Source: Blumeriella jaapii (Eukaryota > Ascomycota > Leotiomycetes > Helotiales > Drepanopezizaceae). Taken from it: a stretch of DNA of 64,000 bases. The stretch is from positions 293,001 to 357,000 of the forward strand of contig VWND01000027.1 in the NCBI GenBank assembly GCA_009599575.1. Reading direction: 5' to 3'. This document shows, in pieces, positions 1 to 10,868 of this stretch. The position numbers and the translations under genes are program-made. The notes beneath the pieces are model-generated. The model was not told the DNA's origin, searched no databases, and saw nothing but the letters and a program-made list of their open reading frames with translations. The first letter of the stretch is position 1, and each line of letters starts with the position of its first letter.

Positions 1-1
1 A

Positions 2-281
2 CCTTTTTTATATATTAAAAACTGACGCTTCCGACGGCGTAATAGCTTTTGTGCTTTCGCAATTCCATAGCGACGACTGGCTTCCAGTCGTTTATTTCAG
101 CAAAACCATAGCCTTCGCAAAGCTAAACTACGTCGTACACGATAAAGAAATGCTCGCAATCGTAAGATCTCTAAGCAATTTTCGTGCTAAACTAATTGGC
201 TTAATTTATCAAATTAAAATAATTACTAATTACAAAACTTTAAAATACTTTATAATTTTTAAATTTTTAAACGTTCGATAA
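2..281 (+). pseudogene. RNase H domain of Gypsy pol (fragment)
   Basis: The reading frame contains the Gypsy RNase H landmarks: an ASDG-type motif near 25-40 (TDASxxAIGAVLSQ in intact members), then VVYFSKTIAFAKLNY and DKEMLAIV (about 88-165), matching the HPVAFxSRKLxxAExNYxxHDKELLAIV consensus of the family. The frame closes at 281 by a stop where relatives continue into RRQARWAE. It is part of the dead family-1 element, not an independent gene. Confidence 0.85.
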
Positions 282-590
282 GCACGCTGAGCCGAACTCC
301 TCGCCGATTATAACTTTTTTATTACGTACAAACCAGATAAACATAACTTTTTGATTAACGCATTAACACGTCGTACGAGCGAACTCGACCGCTAAAACTT
401 TTTTAAACGCATTTAACGCCTGCAAATACTTTTTCGAGCCGATCAGATCGATTATCGCCTTTTAACTAAAAAACTTCGACCGCTTACGGCCTTCGAAACA
501 GCTGTTTTTATCGTTGAAATAACTGATTTTTTACCCGTACTTCGTATCGTTAATCAGCTTTTTTACGCTAATCGCACAGCTAGCAGCCTG

Positions 591-1900
591 ATGGCCTTTC
601 GAAAGAAAGCTGTACGAAACGCTACGAAAAGGAACGATAACAACATTTCGTATATATTTAAACGCGACCTGCTGTTATATTACGGTCGTTTAATAATACC
701 AGACGTCGATCATTTTCGTTTGGCTTTTATACGAAAAGTGTACGACCAGATTTCCACCGCTTATTTTAGCGCTCGCAAAACTACGCAATTGCTTTCGGAC
801 TAATATTATTAGCGAAGTATAACAGCTTTCGTAAAACAATACTGTCGCAATTGCCACGCTTATCGAAAAAGTTTTGTTTCAAAAGATAAGCGCCCCGGCT
901 TTTTTTAATTTCTTTTTGTTTTTGACCATTTTTGGAAGCACGTTATAATAGACTTTTGCAGCTTTAATAAAAACAAACACGGTTACGATAACGTATTCGT
1001 AATAATAAATCGCTTTTCCAAATAGATTATTTCGATTTTTTGCTACAAAAATATCGACGTTCGAAGCCTCGCCAAATTATATATATTTCACGTATATAAG
1101 TATTTTGGCCTTTCAAAAAGTATTATTAGCGATCGTGGCCTTTAGTATTAGTTTATTTTCTGGTTTGAATTAAACAAAATATTCGATACGCAACTAAAGC
1201 TTTCGATAGCCGTTTATTTTGAAACCGACGGTCAGACCGAAATTTACAACTAATATTTGCAAAAACGCTTTCGACCTTTCGTAAACTTTTATTAAAACGA
1301 TTGGAACGAATTTTTTTTAATAATAAATTTCGCTTAAATAATTCTTTTTCACGAGAATCTAGATGGCTTTTCATTTTTTGAAATTATATACGGTTATATT
1401 TCTTATATCAATTGAAACTGAAAGCTCGATATTTCCTTTTTTTTTAATTTTTTATATAAGCTAAACGCAGACGAAGCTCGTGCGTACGCTCGCCGCCATT
1501 ACGACGCTTAAAACCTCGCCAAATCGCATTTTTAACAAACCTACGATAAAATAAAAAAAAATGCGAATAAATCTCGCCGCGCGAACGATTTTAACGTTGG
1601 CGATTACGTATAGCTCGATATACGCTTATTTCCGACCTCCCGGCCTTTTCGTAAGCTCGATAATTCTACAAACGGCCTTTTTAAAATTATAGCCAAAATT
1701 TTCGATAACGCTTTTAAGCTAGACCTTTTTAATATTATAAACGTACACCCAGTTTTTCACGCTAATCGACTGCGTAAAGCAGTTGACGACGCGCTTTTAG
1801 ATCAGGTTAACCCAGCTTTTAAATTTATTAATATAACTGGTGAGCTTAAATACGAAATCGAAAAATTAATCGCTTGTCGAATGCAGCGGAAAACCTTTTA
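591..1900 (+). pseudogene. Integrase and chromodomain-like region of Gypsy pol (multiple stops)
   Basis: The interrupted frame shows an integrase zinc-binding-like segment with a degraded His/Cys pattern (NCHAYRKSF, 845-875), a catalytic-core stretch resembling DHFWKHVIIDF (922-955), ISDRGL (1128-1143) and the TDGQTEIYN signature (1228-1252). A tail follows that resembles the chromodomain of chromoviruses (about 1850-1905, IEKLIACRMQRK-like). Stops interrupt each block. The order RNase H, integrase, chromodomain is typical of Ty3/Gypsy. Non-functional. Confidence 0.8.
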
Positions 1901-2144
1901 ATACAAAGCTTTTTGAATAGGCTTAAATAAAAATCTTACGTAATACTCCGCGTTTGACTTTATATACGCTTTTTTGAAAATGCGCGACTTTTATTTGACG
2001 CATAAAAAGCTTTCCGGTCCTTTTGCAAAACTTATAAACTGGCTGAAGGCATATTCCGAAGGTTTGGATTCGTACGATTATTTGGATAGTAACGTACTAA
2101 TGGATAAAAGCTTAAGGGCGCGCTTTTTTCGGACGGGGGGGTAG

Positions 2145-2443
2145 TGTAACGATTCATTCTATTGCCATTTTTCGTATTACTCCAGCAACTACGTATAGCT
2201 GCAAGCTTCCCAGCAACTACGTATAGCTGCAAGCTTCCTGGTCTTCTGATGGATCTTCCTATCAATTATGGAAACTATTATATATATAAGGCTTTTTTTT
2301 TTTAGCAACTTCTGCCTTTTGCAGTTGTTAATTCTAAGTGAATATTTTTGTTGTTACAGAACCAAAGGCTCGTTTCTCATACCATGTGAACACGGCGACC
2401 AGTTGACTGATCTCCCAGCCCTTCGACTGATTAGATCGTTACA
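2145..2443 (+). repeat. Family-1 LTR (3' LTR)
   Basis: The LTR is 299 bp, begins TGTAACGATTC and ends GATCGTTACA, giving a 9-bp terminal inverted repeat (TGTAACGAT/ATCGTTACA). It contains two copies of a 28-bp unit starting AGCAACTACGTATAGC. It closely matches the LTRs at 41640, 47824, 38603 and 39389 and the reversed copies at 37961 and 57908. Confidence 0.9.
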
Positions 2444-3492
2444 GACAACGCTTTATGATATTTATGGAAAAAAAAATTTAAAAAATACTTGGTATTTAAT
2501 TAAATATCGAAAGCCCTTAAAATTGCTTATAACCAAGATAAATACTTCGCAGCTAATATTACGATAAAAAAGCTCCGAAACGTATAATAGCTTTTAGTTA
2601 TTAAAAATATCAGCCTGTATATCAAAGGCTGTTTGCAATACGTTAAATTCGGCACCGCTCAAAAGTTTCAACTATTATTACAAATGGTAATATCAGGTTT
2701 TATAGAGCTGCTGGAAGCTGATTTTTACGAATTTTTTTTAAAAGTTTTTAATAAATATAAATATTTATTAATAATTATCGATTACTTTTTCCGATTTATT
2801 TAAGCGTATTTATGCTTAATATTAAGTTCGGAATAAGCAATCAAAGCTTTTACGTTATTATTTACGAATAATAGCATCCCGGTAGGCTTTTACGTTGATT
2901 CTGGAAATTATTTCAACGCTCGATTAAAAACGTTTGCTAAAAAAAAAAAAGTCTTTTGGACCAATTCTTTTACAGCTTTCAAAAAGTCAACAGGTATAGC
3001 TAAAAAGGCTGTAGATATTATGCAACGTATATTAAGCAAAACTGTGGATATTTTTCCGCAAAAGCTGAAATTTATAGTTTTTAAAGCAAATGCGAAAAAA
3101 ATGCCCAATTTCGGATATTCAGCTTTTAATATTTATCGGAAATATTAACCGCGTGCTGCTATCGATATTACTTTCTTAGCTTATTACGTCCAAATTATAT
3201 ATAATAATCTGAAAGCTGGTGGATTTCCTAAAGAATTATGGTCGGCGGATTCAGTTGATTTTAAAAAATGGGAAAATATAATGTTGAAATATCTAATTAA
3301 TCAAAAAGTTTTACGAAAAAAAATTACTAAAACGAACGACAAAAACGCAAAAACAAAAGCTGAACGATATACTAAATAATATTAACTTTTAAAAACGTTT
3401 TTGCCAGGATTTTTAATTATATTATATAATTATATTGCCGCCGGGCAGAAGCTAAAATTTAGCTGAAAAGGCTTTTTTCGCATTTTAGATAT
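2444..3492. other. Unidentified AT-rich relic, left part (host of the Copia insertion)
   Basis: No intact gene. Broken frames on the plus strand (for example 2950-3360) are lysine-rich and open over about 60 codons at a time, but I cannot assign them to a known transposon family. The Copia element interrupts this sequence at 3493, and it resumes at 9486 after the GATAT duplication. It is most likely the decayed interior of another mobile element. Confidence 0.5.
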
Positions 3493-3687
3493 TGTGGGAA
3501 TACCTATAGGGGTCACGTGGGATCAGGTGATGCGGGATCACAGTTGTAGATGCGCAGCGCTAGCGTCCGCTAGCGCTCGCACATCTATCTTATATTTTTA
3601 CATCAGCTAGACCCAGTAGAATGCATACAGTTTCAATCCGATTTATTACGACTAGTCGTATTTGTATTATTACTTATGATACTAATA
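3493..3687 (+). repeat. Copia 5' LTR
   Basis: 195 bp, same length as the 3' LTR; the differences I can see are transitions only, nearly all C-to-T (or G-to-A) in this copy. Contains a 10-bp inverted repeat (AGCGCTAGCG at 3556-3565 and CGCTAGCGCT at 3568-3577) that is unchanged between the two LTRs. Confidence 0.92.
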
Positions 3688-4129
3688 TTAATCAATGGTT
3701 AAATTCATTTTTAATTATAAATTCGCAAGGTTTAATAAAAGAGGTAAGTTTAAAAGATTTTGTTATGCAAAACGACTTTTTCTTTCGATTTGCGCTAAAG
3801 GCTATCAATCTCCTTTTGTTATGCAAAACGACTAAAGAAAAGAAAAGGTAGCTAAAATCAGGTTTGATAATTTCTATTTGATTGTGTTTTATTAATACCG
3901 CTGTTCGGCGAATTCTACGATTTCGAAAAAAGATTCTAAAAACCAAGCAGCAATACAAACAAACGCTCCATCTATCAACCTGTTGCAGTTTATATTTTGC
4001 GACAATTATTAATCAAAAACAATTAAAAACGCTACTAATTCAATTACCGCCATTAATTACGAAATACCGGACCTTAAATACAAATCGCTTCATTATTAAA
4101 AACAAGCATTTAAAATAATCCCGATATTT

Positions 4130-5800
4130 GCACATATTAAATACGATGTCGAGGATTGGGGTAAAAAGGTGGATTCAGCAACGTTTTTCGAAAAGGTTTT
4201 AAATAGGCATATTGCGCTTTGCTGCGAAGTTTACAAAACAGATAATAGACTAAACTCATTTTACGAGCTATTACAGATTATTCGGGAAGATTTTGAAAAA
4301 TAAACCTCCGATACGTTTGCAAAATCTAATTTTCGAGCTTGGAAAGAATTCCGCGAAACCTGTTTAATCGCAGACTTTCCTATAAGATCTGTAGCAGAAA
4401 CCTTATACGCGGCAGTGGTTTAAGCTCGATTAGGGTTAAATGAAATCGAATGGACCTTTGTTTTGTAGAAAAAAAGAATTCGGTTGCGTATTAAATACGA
4501 CGAGATATTCCGAAAGTATAGTCGCAAAGTTAGAAAACCAAATGGGCCATTATTTAACAAAGCAGAAGAAGGTTCCGATACTTTTGCATAGCCGGTAAAA
4601 TCTTAGTATAACCTCAGAAATCAAAATCCTGAAGGTATCGGTCGTAATAATTTATATAGCTCGTACGACCTATAACGCAATATCGAAGTTAAAGAGTTTT
4701 TTTTAATACCAGCCCGAATATTAACGAAAGTATCGCATATACGTTCGATCAAAACAGTTTTACTCAAAGCTGCAATTTCCGGCCCTATTTTATACGCAAG
4801 TTTCCGACTATTTTCGTTAAATTGGAAATATTTCCAAAGTTTATAATAATAAGAAAAAGAAGTATGGAAGTGCGGAATACGAGGTTCTGAACGATAAATT
4901 GAATATTTTTTATAAGAATTGTTTAAGATTTGAAATCTAGCAAAGAGACGAGATTGGCTACGCAATTGTTTTTTTATTTATATTAAAAAATAACGCCTAC
5001 GATTTTTATATGACTAAGTTGTACGGTTAAAACTACGAGTTTTGAACTATGATTGTTTTAATAAAAAAGCAGTTCGAAGTCTTCGAATCCGCTCAGAAAT
5101 ACTTCGAAAAATGGCGATCCATAAGTTTATCTCGTGTAGCTTTTATGCTTGAGAACGCTATTAAAATTAAATCCGAATGTTTTTTAATTATGGCCAAAAA
5201 GCTGGTGATAATTTAGCGCAATTTAATTTTCGAATATTATATAAACAAAGCATTTCGCGACGTATTGATAAGTGCAGTTAAAAATATGCCAAAATGCGCG
5301 TATGCGCAGTATAATCCAGCAGAGTTTTTTACTGCTTTCCTAATACAGTTGAAAAGTTTTATATCGGTTATTTCAAGATTAAATCCAGTTTCCGAAGCTT
5401 ACTTATATTAGACCGGCATCTTTCAGAATAAGAACGAGAATACCGGTAGTATATAGAAGGACCTATCGGACGCATATTACACCGATCGCGAATATAAAAG
5501 CAATAAAGAAAACAAAGGTCGAGAAGGTTTATACCGAGAAGAATACAAAGCCTTTTTTTTTCGTGGTAATTCGAAAAAGACCGGCTTAAATCGTGAAAAG
5601 CTCTGTTATATATGCAAAAAGCTAAACTATTGGTTTATTTAATATACGCCAGAGGAGCGAAAGGCAGCCTACGAAGCCTGGAAGTACGAATCTTATTATT
5701 TTATAGGCGTTGATTATACTTTTGCCGAATATCGCCAGTTTTTAACTGAAATTAAAAGCGAAAGCGTATCGAAGGCCAGCGGAAAGCGTAAGAATTAACA
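4130..5800 (+). pseudogene. Copia gag region with damaged zinc knuckle
   Basis: Frames in this stretch are broken by stops but retain a C-x2-C start of a retroviral-type zinc knuckle (LCYICKKL, about 5611-5634), followed by YTPEERKAAYEAW. In working fungal Copia elements the knuckle is CxxCxxxxCxxxxH. Here the third Cys and the His are replaced by Tyr codons (TAT), changes that RIP-type transitions would make from TGT and CAT. Nucleic-acid binding would be lost. Confidence 0.7.
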
Positions 5801-5929
5801 ATTAGCGGCCGCAATCCAATTTACGACTGAATTAAAAGTAATTAACGGCCAATAATTAATAAATAATTTACGTAATTACGCTACGTATTACGCGTATACG
5901 AATAAAAACCTATATTTATCCTTTCCGAT

Positions 5930-6270
5930 TATTATTCTTTTCGATTAATTTGTATTCGAACGCTATTTTTTTTACAAATTTTAAGGTTTTATTTCAGATA
6001 CAAAAGCAGCGAAGATTTTTATTGCAAAAAAGCGACAAGCCGAAGCTTTGCAAAAGTTGCTTTCTACCCTTTTGCATATAAATCGATCTGAAAGCAAAAT
6101 TAAAATCAAGTTTAGCGATAACATAACGAAAGTTATCGGTTCCATGGATATAACGACACCGCTAAAGTTAATTACCTTTTATTTAATCAACGTGAATACG
6201 CCATTTTTTAATTTTTTTTCAAGATCTCGATCGTTTGAAAGTATATTATAACAATTTGTCCGATGTTTTT
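5930..6270 (+). pseudogene. Copia protease region
   Basis: The frame reads KIFIAKKRQAEALQKLLSTL, then KIKFSDN, then SMDITTPLKLITFYLI, NVNTPFF, which matches the segment following the active site in fungal Copia protease domains (KVRFGDGxxxxxLGTVDVTTPLGTITFYVLxANTPFL). A clear DTG/DTA active-site triad is not preserved in the degraded 5' part. Non-functional. Confidence 0.7.
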
Positions 6271-6690
6271 ATTTAAAGCTAAAAAAAGATCTTAGTTATT
6301 CGCAAATAAGGCCATCCGTTTTTGATATTGTATACGAAAGAGGCTATTTTGGCCCATTTAACAATTATAAAATTACGTTAAATACATCGCCGATTCGAAT
6401 ATTTTTTCGCGGCGCGCTTTGCAAAAGTGTTTGATTTATCCGGCTACGAAAACGTTTCTTTTAAGGTTTTAAAAACAATTGAAAAGTTTTGTTATTAATG
6501 CCAAATGCACGGCGCAAGCTCTGGCAGATACAAATTTATTTTGAAAAACGATTAAAAATTCAATTATTTTATTATTATTAATATAATATACTTGGATAAA
6601 AGTCTAGTATTATACGTTATCGATTTTGCAATCTTATTTAATTCGGCAGCGTTTTTTAAAGATATAACCGTATTTAAAACTTTTAATTAA

Positions 6691-7128
6691 TTGCGGAAAT
6701 GCTGGATGGATACGTATTTAAAATCTTCCGATATTATTATATACGATTCAGGTATTAATTTTAACGCAAAAGAGTTTAGAAGATTAGCAAAAGCAATGTT
6801 AATTACTATTAAGCAAATGCCTACCGAAGCACATAATAGTATAGGAAAAGTTAAGCGCTATTATTACACGCTGCGACGTATTTATGAAATTATTACAGCT
6901 GAATTTAAGGAAACCGGTATTTTCAAAGAACAACGCTTGCAAATGACTTTGAAAACTATTAACGATACAGCCGGTCCAGCAGGTTTTGTTTCAATTTTAT
7001 TTGTATTCGGCGCTTATTTTCGCATTTACGAAAATAACCTTTTTTTTGCAAACATTACAAAGCGAAGAAAAGCTGTACGCAAAGGAATGGCGAAAGTCCG
7101 CCGATTGCAAACAATTCGCCAAATGTAA
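6691..7128 (+). pseudogene. Copia integrase, C-terminal half of the catalytic core (longest open piece)
   Basis: A 145-codon open piece reads CWMDTYLKSSDIIIYDSG, INFNAKEF, MPTEAHNSIGKVKRYY and INDTAGPAGFVSILFVFGAYFRI. These match the integrase core of fungal Copia elements (DxGxNFxxKEF, VEAHNSIGxVERYH, NDTAGPxGLVPTLLVFGAYPR). The expected catalytic Glu of VERYH reads Lys (KVKRYY), a G-to-A change. The upstream part of the core (6300-6690) is full of stops. Confidence 0.8.
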
Positions 7129-7589
7129 AATGCATTTTATACGCGCAATAGCCCGAATATATTCGAAACGCTAGATTTGCTTTTTCAATCGCAAATTCGT
7201 GTATAGCGCGAGGGGATAGGCAACGAGAAAGCTTAATAAAAAGGCTTTTATATCTTTTTCGCAATTAAAAAACAAACGTGCACCGTTTAAATAAAAAAAA
7301 AAAGCAGTCCAGTTGAAAATAACAGTTGTAAAGCTATATAATCAGAAACTTTCGAAAGACGACGAATCGGAATTTAAAAAAAAAAAAATCTCAAAACGCT
7401 TTTCCGAGCGCACAAAATCAAGAAAACTTTTTAAAACTCCCAAACGGCGAATCAGCAAACGGCGAACCAGCAGAACTACGTCGTACAGGCCGAATAAAAA
7501 AAGCTTTACGCAGATACGACGATATATGCTTTAAGCAGCTGATTACTAAGACTTTTTGCGAAGAGCTTAATACGTTTCTGACGTATAAA

Positions 7590-8550
7590 GAAAAGTCAGA
7601 CCGGGAGCTTTTAGTTAAATTGCGCGCTTTTAAGATGATTACAACGGAAAGCGAAGCGTTTAAGGATTCCTAACGTCGTGAGATCGAAGGTTTACTAGTT
7701 ACAAAAGTATTCGAGTTTATATAATACGATCCAATTTAATATAATAGCGTGCGAATCTTCGGATCACGTTTAGTAAATAAAATAAAAGCGAAAGAGATTC
7801 CCATCCCGTTCGAAAAGTCAAAGCTTATAATACAGACTTTTTTGGACCAAGGCAAGAAAATTATATTAACGCAATCATTTATAATTCAGCGTTCGAGCCA
7901 AAGATTAATTATTGCTCTGGCTTTTTCGCTGCTGCAACGAAAAATATATTTGTATTTACGAAATATCATTCAGGCTTATATATAAAATAAACAACCGCTA
8001 AATCGGCTAATCTTGGCAAAACTATCAAAGGAAATGGCCTATTTGTATTCCGAAGGCACGATTATGCGAATTAAAAAAGCGTTGTATAAAATTCCAAAAG
8101 CAGAGACATTTTAATAAACAATATATTACATTTATCATAAAGAAAAGCTGTCGGCCGTTACGTTAATTTACGATTTCTGCCTATTGATTACTATTGGAAA
8201 AGACGCTTTTAGGCTAATTGAAATGCAAACGGACGATATATATTTTTTTGGTAACGAACGTTTTGTTGCAAAAAAAAAAGCTGAGCTGGAAAAAGCCAAA
8301 TTGACGGCAAAACCAATGGATAAGCTTACAATTTCGCATAATCTAGCTTTCAACGGATGCGTTCTGATTTTGAAAAACGATTATATAACCTTTATACAAA
8401 AAAACCAGAGCAAGAATCTGAAGCTTATTTTAGACAACCCAAATACCTAAATGCAAAAATACGCCAGCTAAAGAGCTTTAGGGGCTTATATTGCGTCAAC
8501 TTGCCAACCAGAAGCTATATTCGCGTTGTTTACGGCTGCGCAATTTAAAA
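7590..8550 (+). pseudogene. Copia reverse transcriptase region
   Basis: Open pieces include SRLVNKIKAKEIPIPFEKSKLIIQ and ILTQSFIIQRSSQRLIIALA with LYLRNIIQAY (7749-7985). These correspond to the Copia RT blocks SRFVDEVKGKxxxxPYEKSRLVIQ and ILTQSPTIQRASQRxxxALA, DITQAY. The catalytic Asp of DITQAY appears as Asn (NIIQAY), a G-to-A change. The YVDD block is not recognisable in the following broken sequence. Confidence 0.8.
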
Positions 8551-8639
8551 GCTCAAGCCAAAAGAAAATTGTCGAGCTAAATAAACGAATAAAGTGAATA
8601 ATAGACAACCAAGGCCGAAGATTGATTTATATACCTTTC

Positions 8640-9206
8640 GATCTGAACCGTATAAAATTGTACGTTTTTGTGAACGGCTCGTTTGCTAATAACAAAGATT
8701 TGAGTAGCCAAATTGATTACGTTATCGTTATTAGTAATAAAAACATTTTATTCGAAAACGACGACTTTTTTATATAAGGCAACGTTATATATTTCAGCTT
8801 TATCAAAAGCCGACGTGTTACAAAAAGCGTATTAGCTAGCGAAATTCTGAGAATAGTAGCCGGAGCCGACTTAGCCATTGCGATTGCAACTATTTTGGAA
8901 TAAATTATTTAGCAGCTCAATCTATCAAAGATTCCATTGATCGTTTGCACAGACTTTTATTTATTATACGAATGCTTAGTGAAACTTGGAACGACAAAGA
9001 AAAAGAGGCTTATAGTCGATATTATGGCGCTGCGCCAGTTATACGAAAAGCGTGAAATAGCAGAAATTCGCTGGATTGACGGCAAGGATAATCTGGCGGA
9101 CGTTATAACGAAGGCAGCCTTAAATAAAGCGTTTACGACGTTTATCGAGGAAAACAAGCTGACGATTAGAATGGAGGGCTGGGTAAACAAGGAAGAAAAG
9201 GGCTAA
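8640..9206 (+). pseudogene. Copia RNase H region
   Basis: The 3' part (8937-9206) is an 89-codon open piece: CTDFYLLYECLVKLGTTKKKRL, DIMALRQLYEKREIAEIRWI, KDNLADVITKA. This is the classic Copia RNase H C-terminus (TDSxSLYxCLVKLGTTxEKRLxIDIMALRxxYERREIxEIRWIDGxxNPADAxTK). It ends about 80 bp before the 3' LTR, as in intact elements. Confidence 0.85.
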
Positions 9207-9285
9207 CTTAAAGGGCTAATTTGCAATTGCGTTTAAATACGTTGCAAGCCAGAAACGCATTCTACTGAAAAAAGAAGACTGCCAA

Positions 9286-9480
9286 TGTGGGAATACCTAT
9301 AGGAGTCACGTGGGATCAGGTGATGCGGGATCACAGTTGTAGGTGCGCAGCGCTAGCGCCCGCTAGCGCTCGCACATCTATCCTATATTTTCACACCAGC
9401 TAGACCCAGTAGAATGCATACAGTTTCAACCCGATTTACTACGACTAGTCGTATCTGTATCACCACCTGTGATACCAACA
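9286..9480 (+). repeat. Copia 3' LTR
   Basis: 195 bp, TGTGGGAATA to GATACCAACA, followed directly by the GATAT duplication. It is less mutated than the 5' LTR: most transitions lie in the left copy. The 10-bp inverted repeat AGCGCTAGCG / CGCTAGCGCT (9349-9358 and 9361-9370, spacer CC) would fold into a perfect hairpin. Confidence 0.92.
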
Positions 9481-9485
9481 GATAT

Positions 9486-9960
9486 AAAAGATAAATACTA
9501 ACGATTTTACATTTTCGAACAAATTAATAAAAAACCAATTTCTAGACACTTTTATATCGATTAATTAAAAGCTTTTTACTTTAGAACTGCGTATTTAATT
9601 ATTAAAAAGGAAAAGCGTCTATTAGTGTATCAGAATCTAAAAGCAAAAAAATCACAACACTTATTGCTTTTGAAATTGAAAGAAAAGTTTTTACAACGCC
9701 AAAAGGAAATTGATATAATACCAGGAATTTAAAGCGTGCAAATGCAATTTAAAAATTATTATTTCTTTTTAAAAAAGTTGTTCCGGAACGACACCAGGAT
9801 GCGCGTTTAAAAATTGAAAATTTATATAAGATATTAGAAGGTATTTTTTTGGAACGAAATATTAATATATACTGGAAAGGAGCAAAAGGGAAAAAGGATT
9901 GCTTTAAAACGTTGCATGTAATATAGCTTTTTTTTTATACTTTCGAGGTCGAAAGCTTGG
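9486..9960. other. Unidentified AT-rich relic, right part, to the island edge
   Basis: Continuation of the sequence interrupted by the Copia insertion. A lysine-rich frame on the plus strand (about 9600-9935) is interrupted by a few stops; I do not recognise it. Base composition changes abruptly near 9,950 from AT-rich RIP sequence to balanced gene-island sequence. Confidence 0.5.
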
Positions 9961-10868
9961 TAGAATGGGGCTTGTGATAGCCTGATGGCCTGAGGCTATT
10001 ATGAAGCACGGACCACACTGGGCCACAGCCTATTCTTTCGTTTCCTGTAGACTTAGTTTTAGATTAATTAAGCACCCCTCGTGGAGGTATTTCAAAGCTT
10101 CAACTATGGGGAACAGCACTTGACACAAATACAAAAGCACTCCTTTCCAGATATCTTCATTAATTTATCCTATCTTCTTTTATCAATTCTGTGAAAGGTA
10201 GGCTGTTTACATCGGGAATTACTGTCAGCAGCTATTGGGCCCTTTCTTGCTCGAAGGTGTGGTGTTTTGTTTGATTGAGCTTCATGTCCATTGTCCGGAC
10301 CTAACAGTGCCCAGGTCCACTCCTATTACCCCACAAGCTTTGAATGCTCTCCCGTCTAGATGTGAGCTTCAATATACCCTTTTTTTTTTTTTTTGCATCC
10401 TTTGCTAGCTCAGGCAATACCTGAAATGACATGCATCGACTAAGACAAATTTCTATCATGGAGCATGAGTCCAAGAGAAAATTAAGAGTGTCTTGTCTAC
10501 AAGAAGCCCAAAAGTCGTAGGGACAACGACGAGCAGTCTCTCTTCTTGATCTTGTAGGTCCTGTATGTATTTACGTACCTATAGGTAATGCTTACAGCGT
10601 TGTGGTGATCCGCTCACGATTCCATCACCAGTCATCTAGGCCAAAGTCAGACCTATCAACAAGCTTCTCGCTTATCCGAAATGGACTTATGCTTACAACT
10701 CCTAGACATATCAGGCTTATTAGTTTCATTTACTATGATTTTGCCTATGATGGTTGAATCACTAATTATAGCAGTGAAGGAAGCGCCCTGGGTTGAATCT
10801 GCTTCATAGCTGTCTAGAACTACAGGCTTCACCTCCTCCTCCCATCAATTTCCCCAGAAAAACAAGCA
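9961..10868. other. Intergenic sequence 3' of CFT1
   Basis: Balanced base composition, no open frame of interest on either strand. There is a 16-bp T run near 10379-10394. The part nearest 10868 presumably contains the CFT1 3' untranslated region. Confidence 0.6.

Larger units (their letters stand above)
1..2443 (+). mobile_element. Ty3/Gypsy retrotransposon (family 1), 3' half, RIP-degraded
   Basis: The window opens inside the pol gene of a Ty3/Gypsy element. In order one can read RNase H (1-300), integrase (about 500-1400), a chromodomain-like tail (about 1800-1900) and a 3' LTR. The frame is broken by many TAA and TAG codons where related copies have CAA, CAG or TGG, the signature of RIP. 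A purine-rich tract (GGACGGGGGGG, 2131-2141) lies just before the LTR, as expected for plus-strand priming. The same family recurs at 37961-38903, 39389-50303 and 57908-59394. The 5' half lies before the window. It cannot be functional as it stands. Confidence 0.9.
3493..9480 (+). mobile_element. Complete Ty1/Copia LTR retrotransposon, RIP-inactivated
   Basis: Element of 5,988 bp bounded by 195-bp LTRs (3493-3687 and 9286-9480) that start TGTGGGAATA and end in CAACA (right) or its RIP form TAATA (left). A perfect 5-bp target duplication GATAT flanks it (3488-3492 and 9481-9485). The interior reads, in order, gag with a zinc knuckle (about 5600), protease (about 6000-6250), integrase (about 6350-7130), reverse transcriptase (about 7590-8550) and RNase H (about 8650-9206), which is the Copia order. 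Many stops interrupt the frame. Confidence 0.93.
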
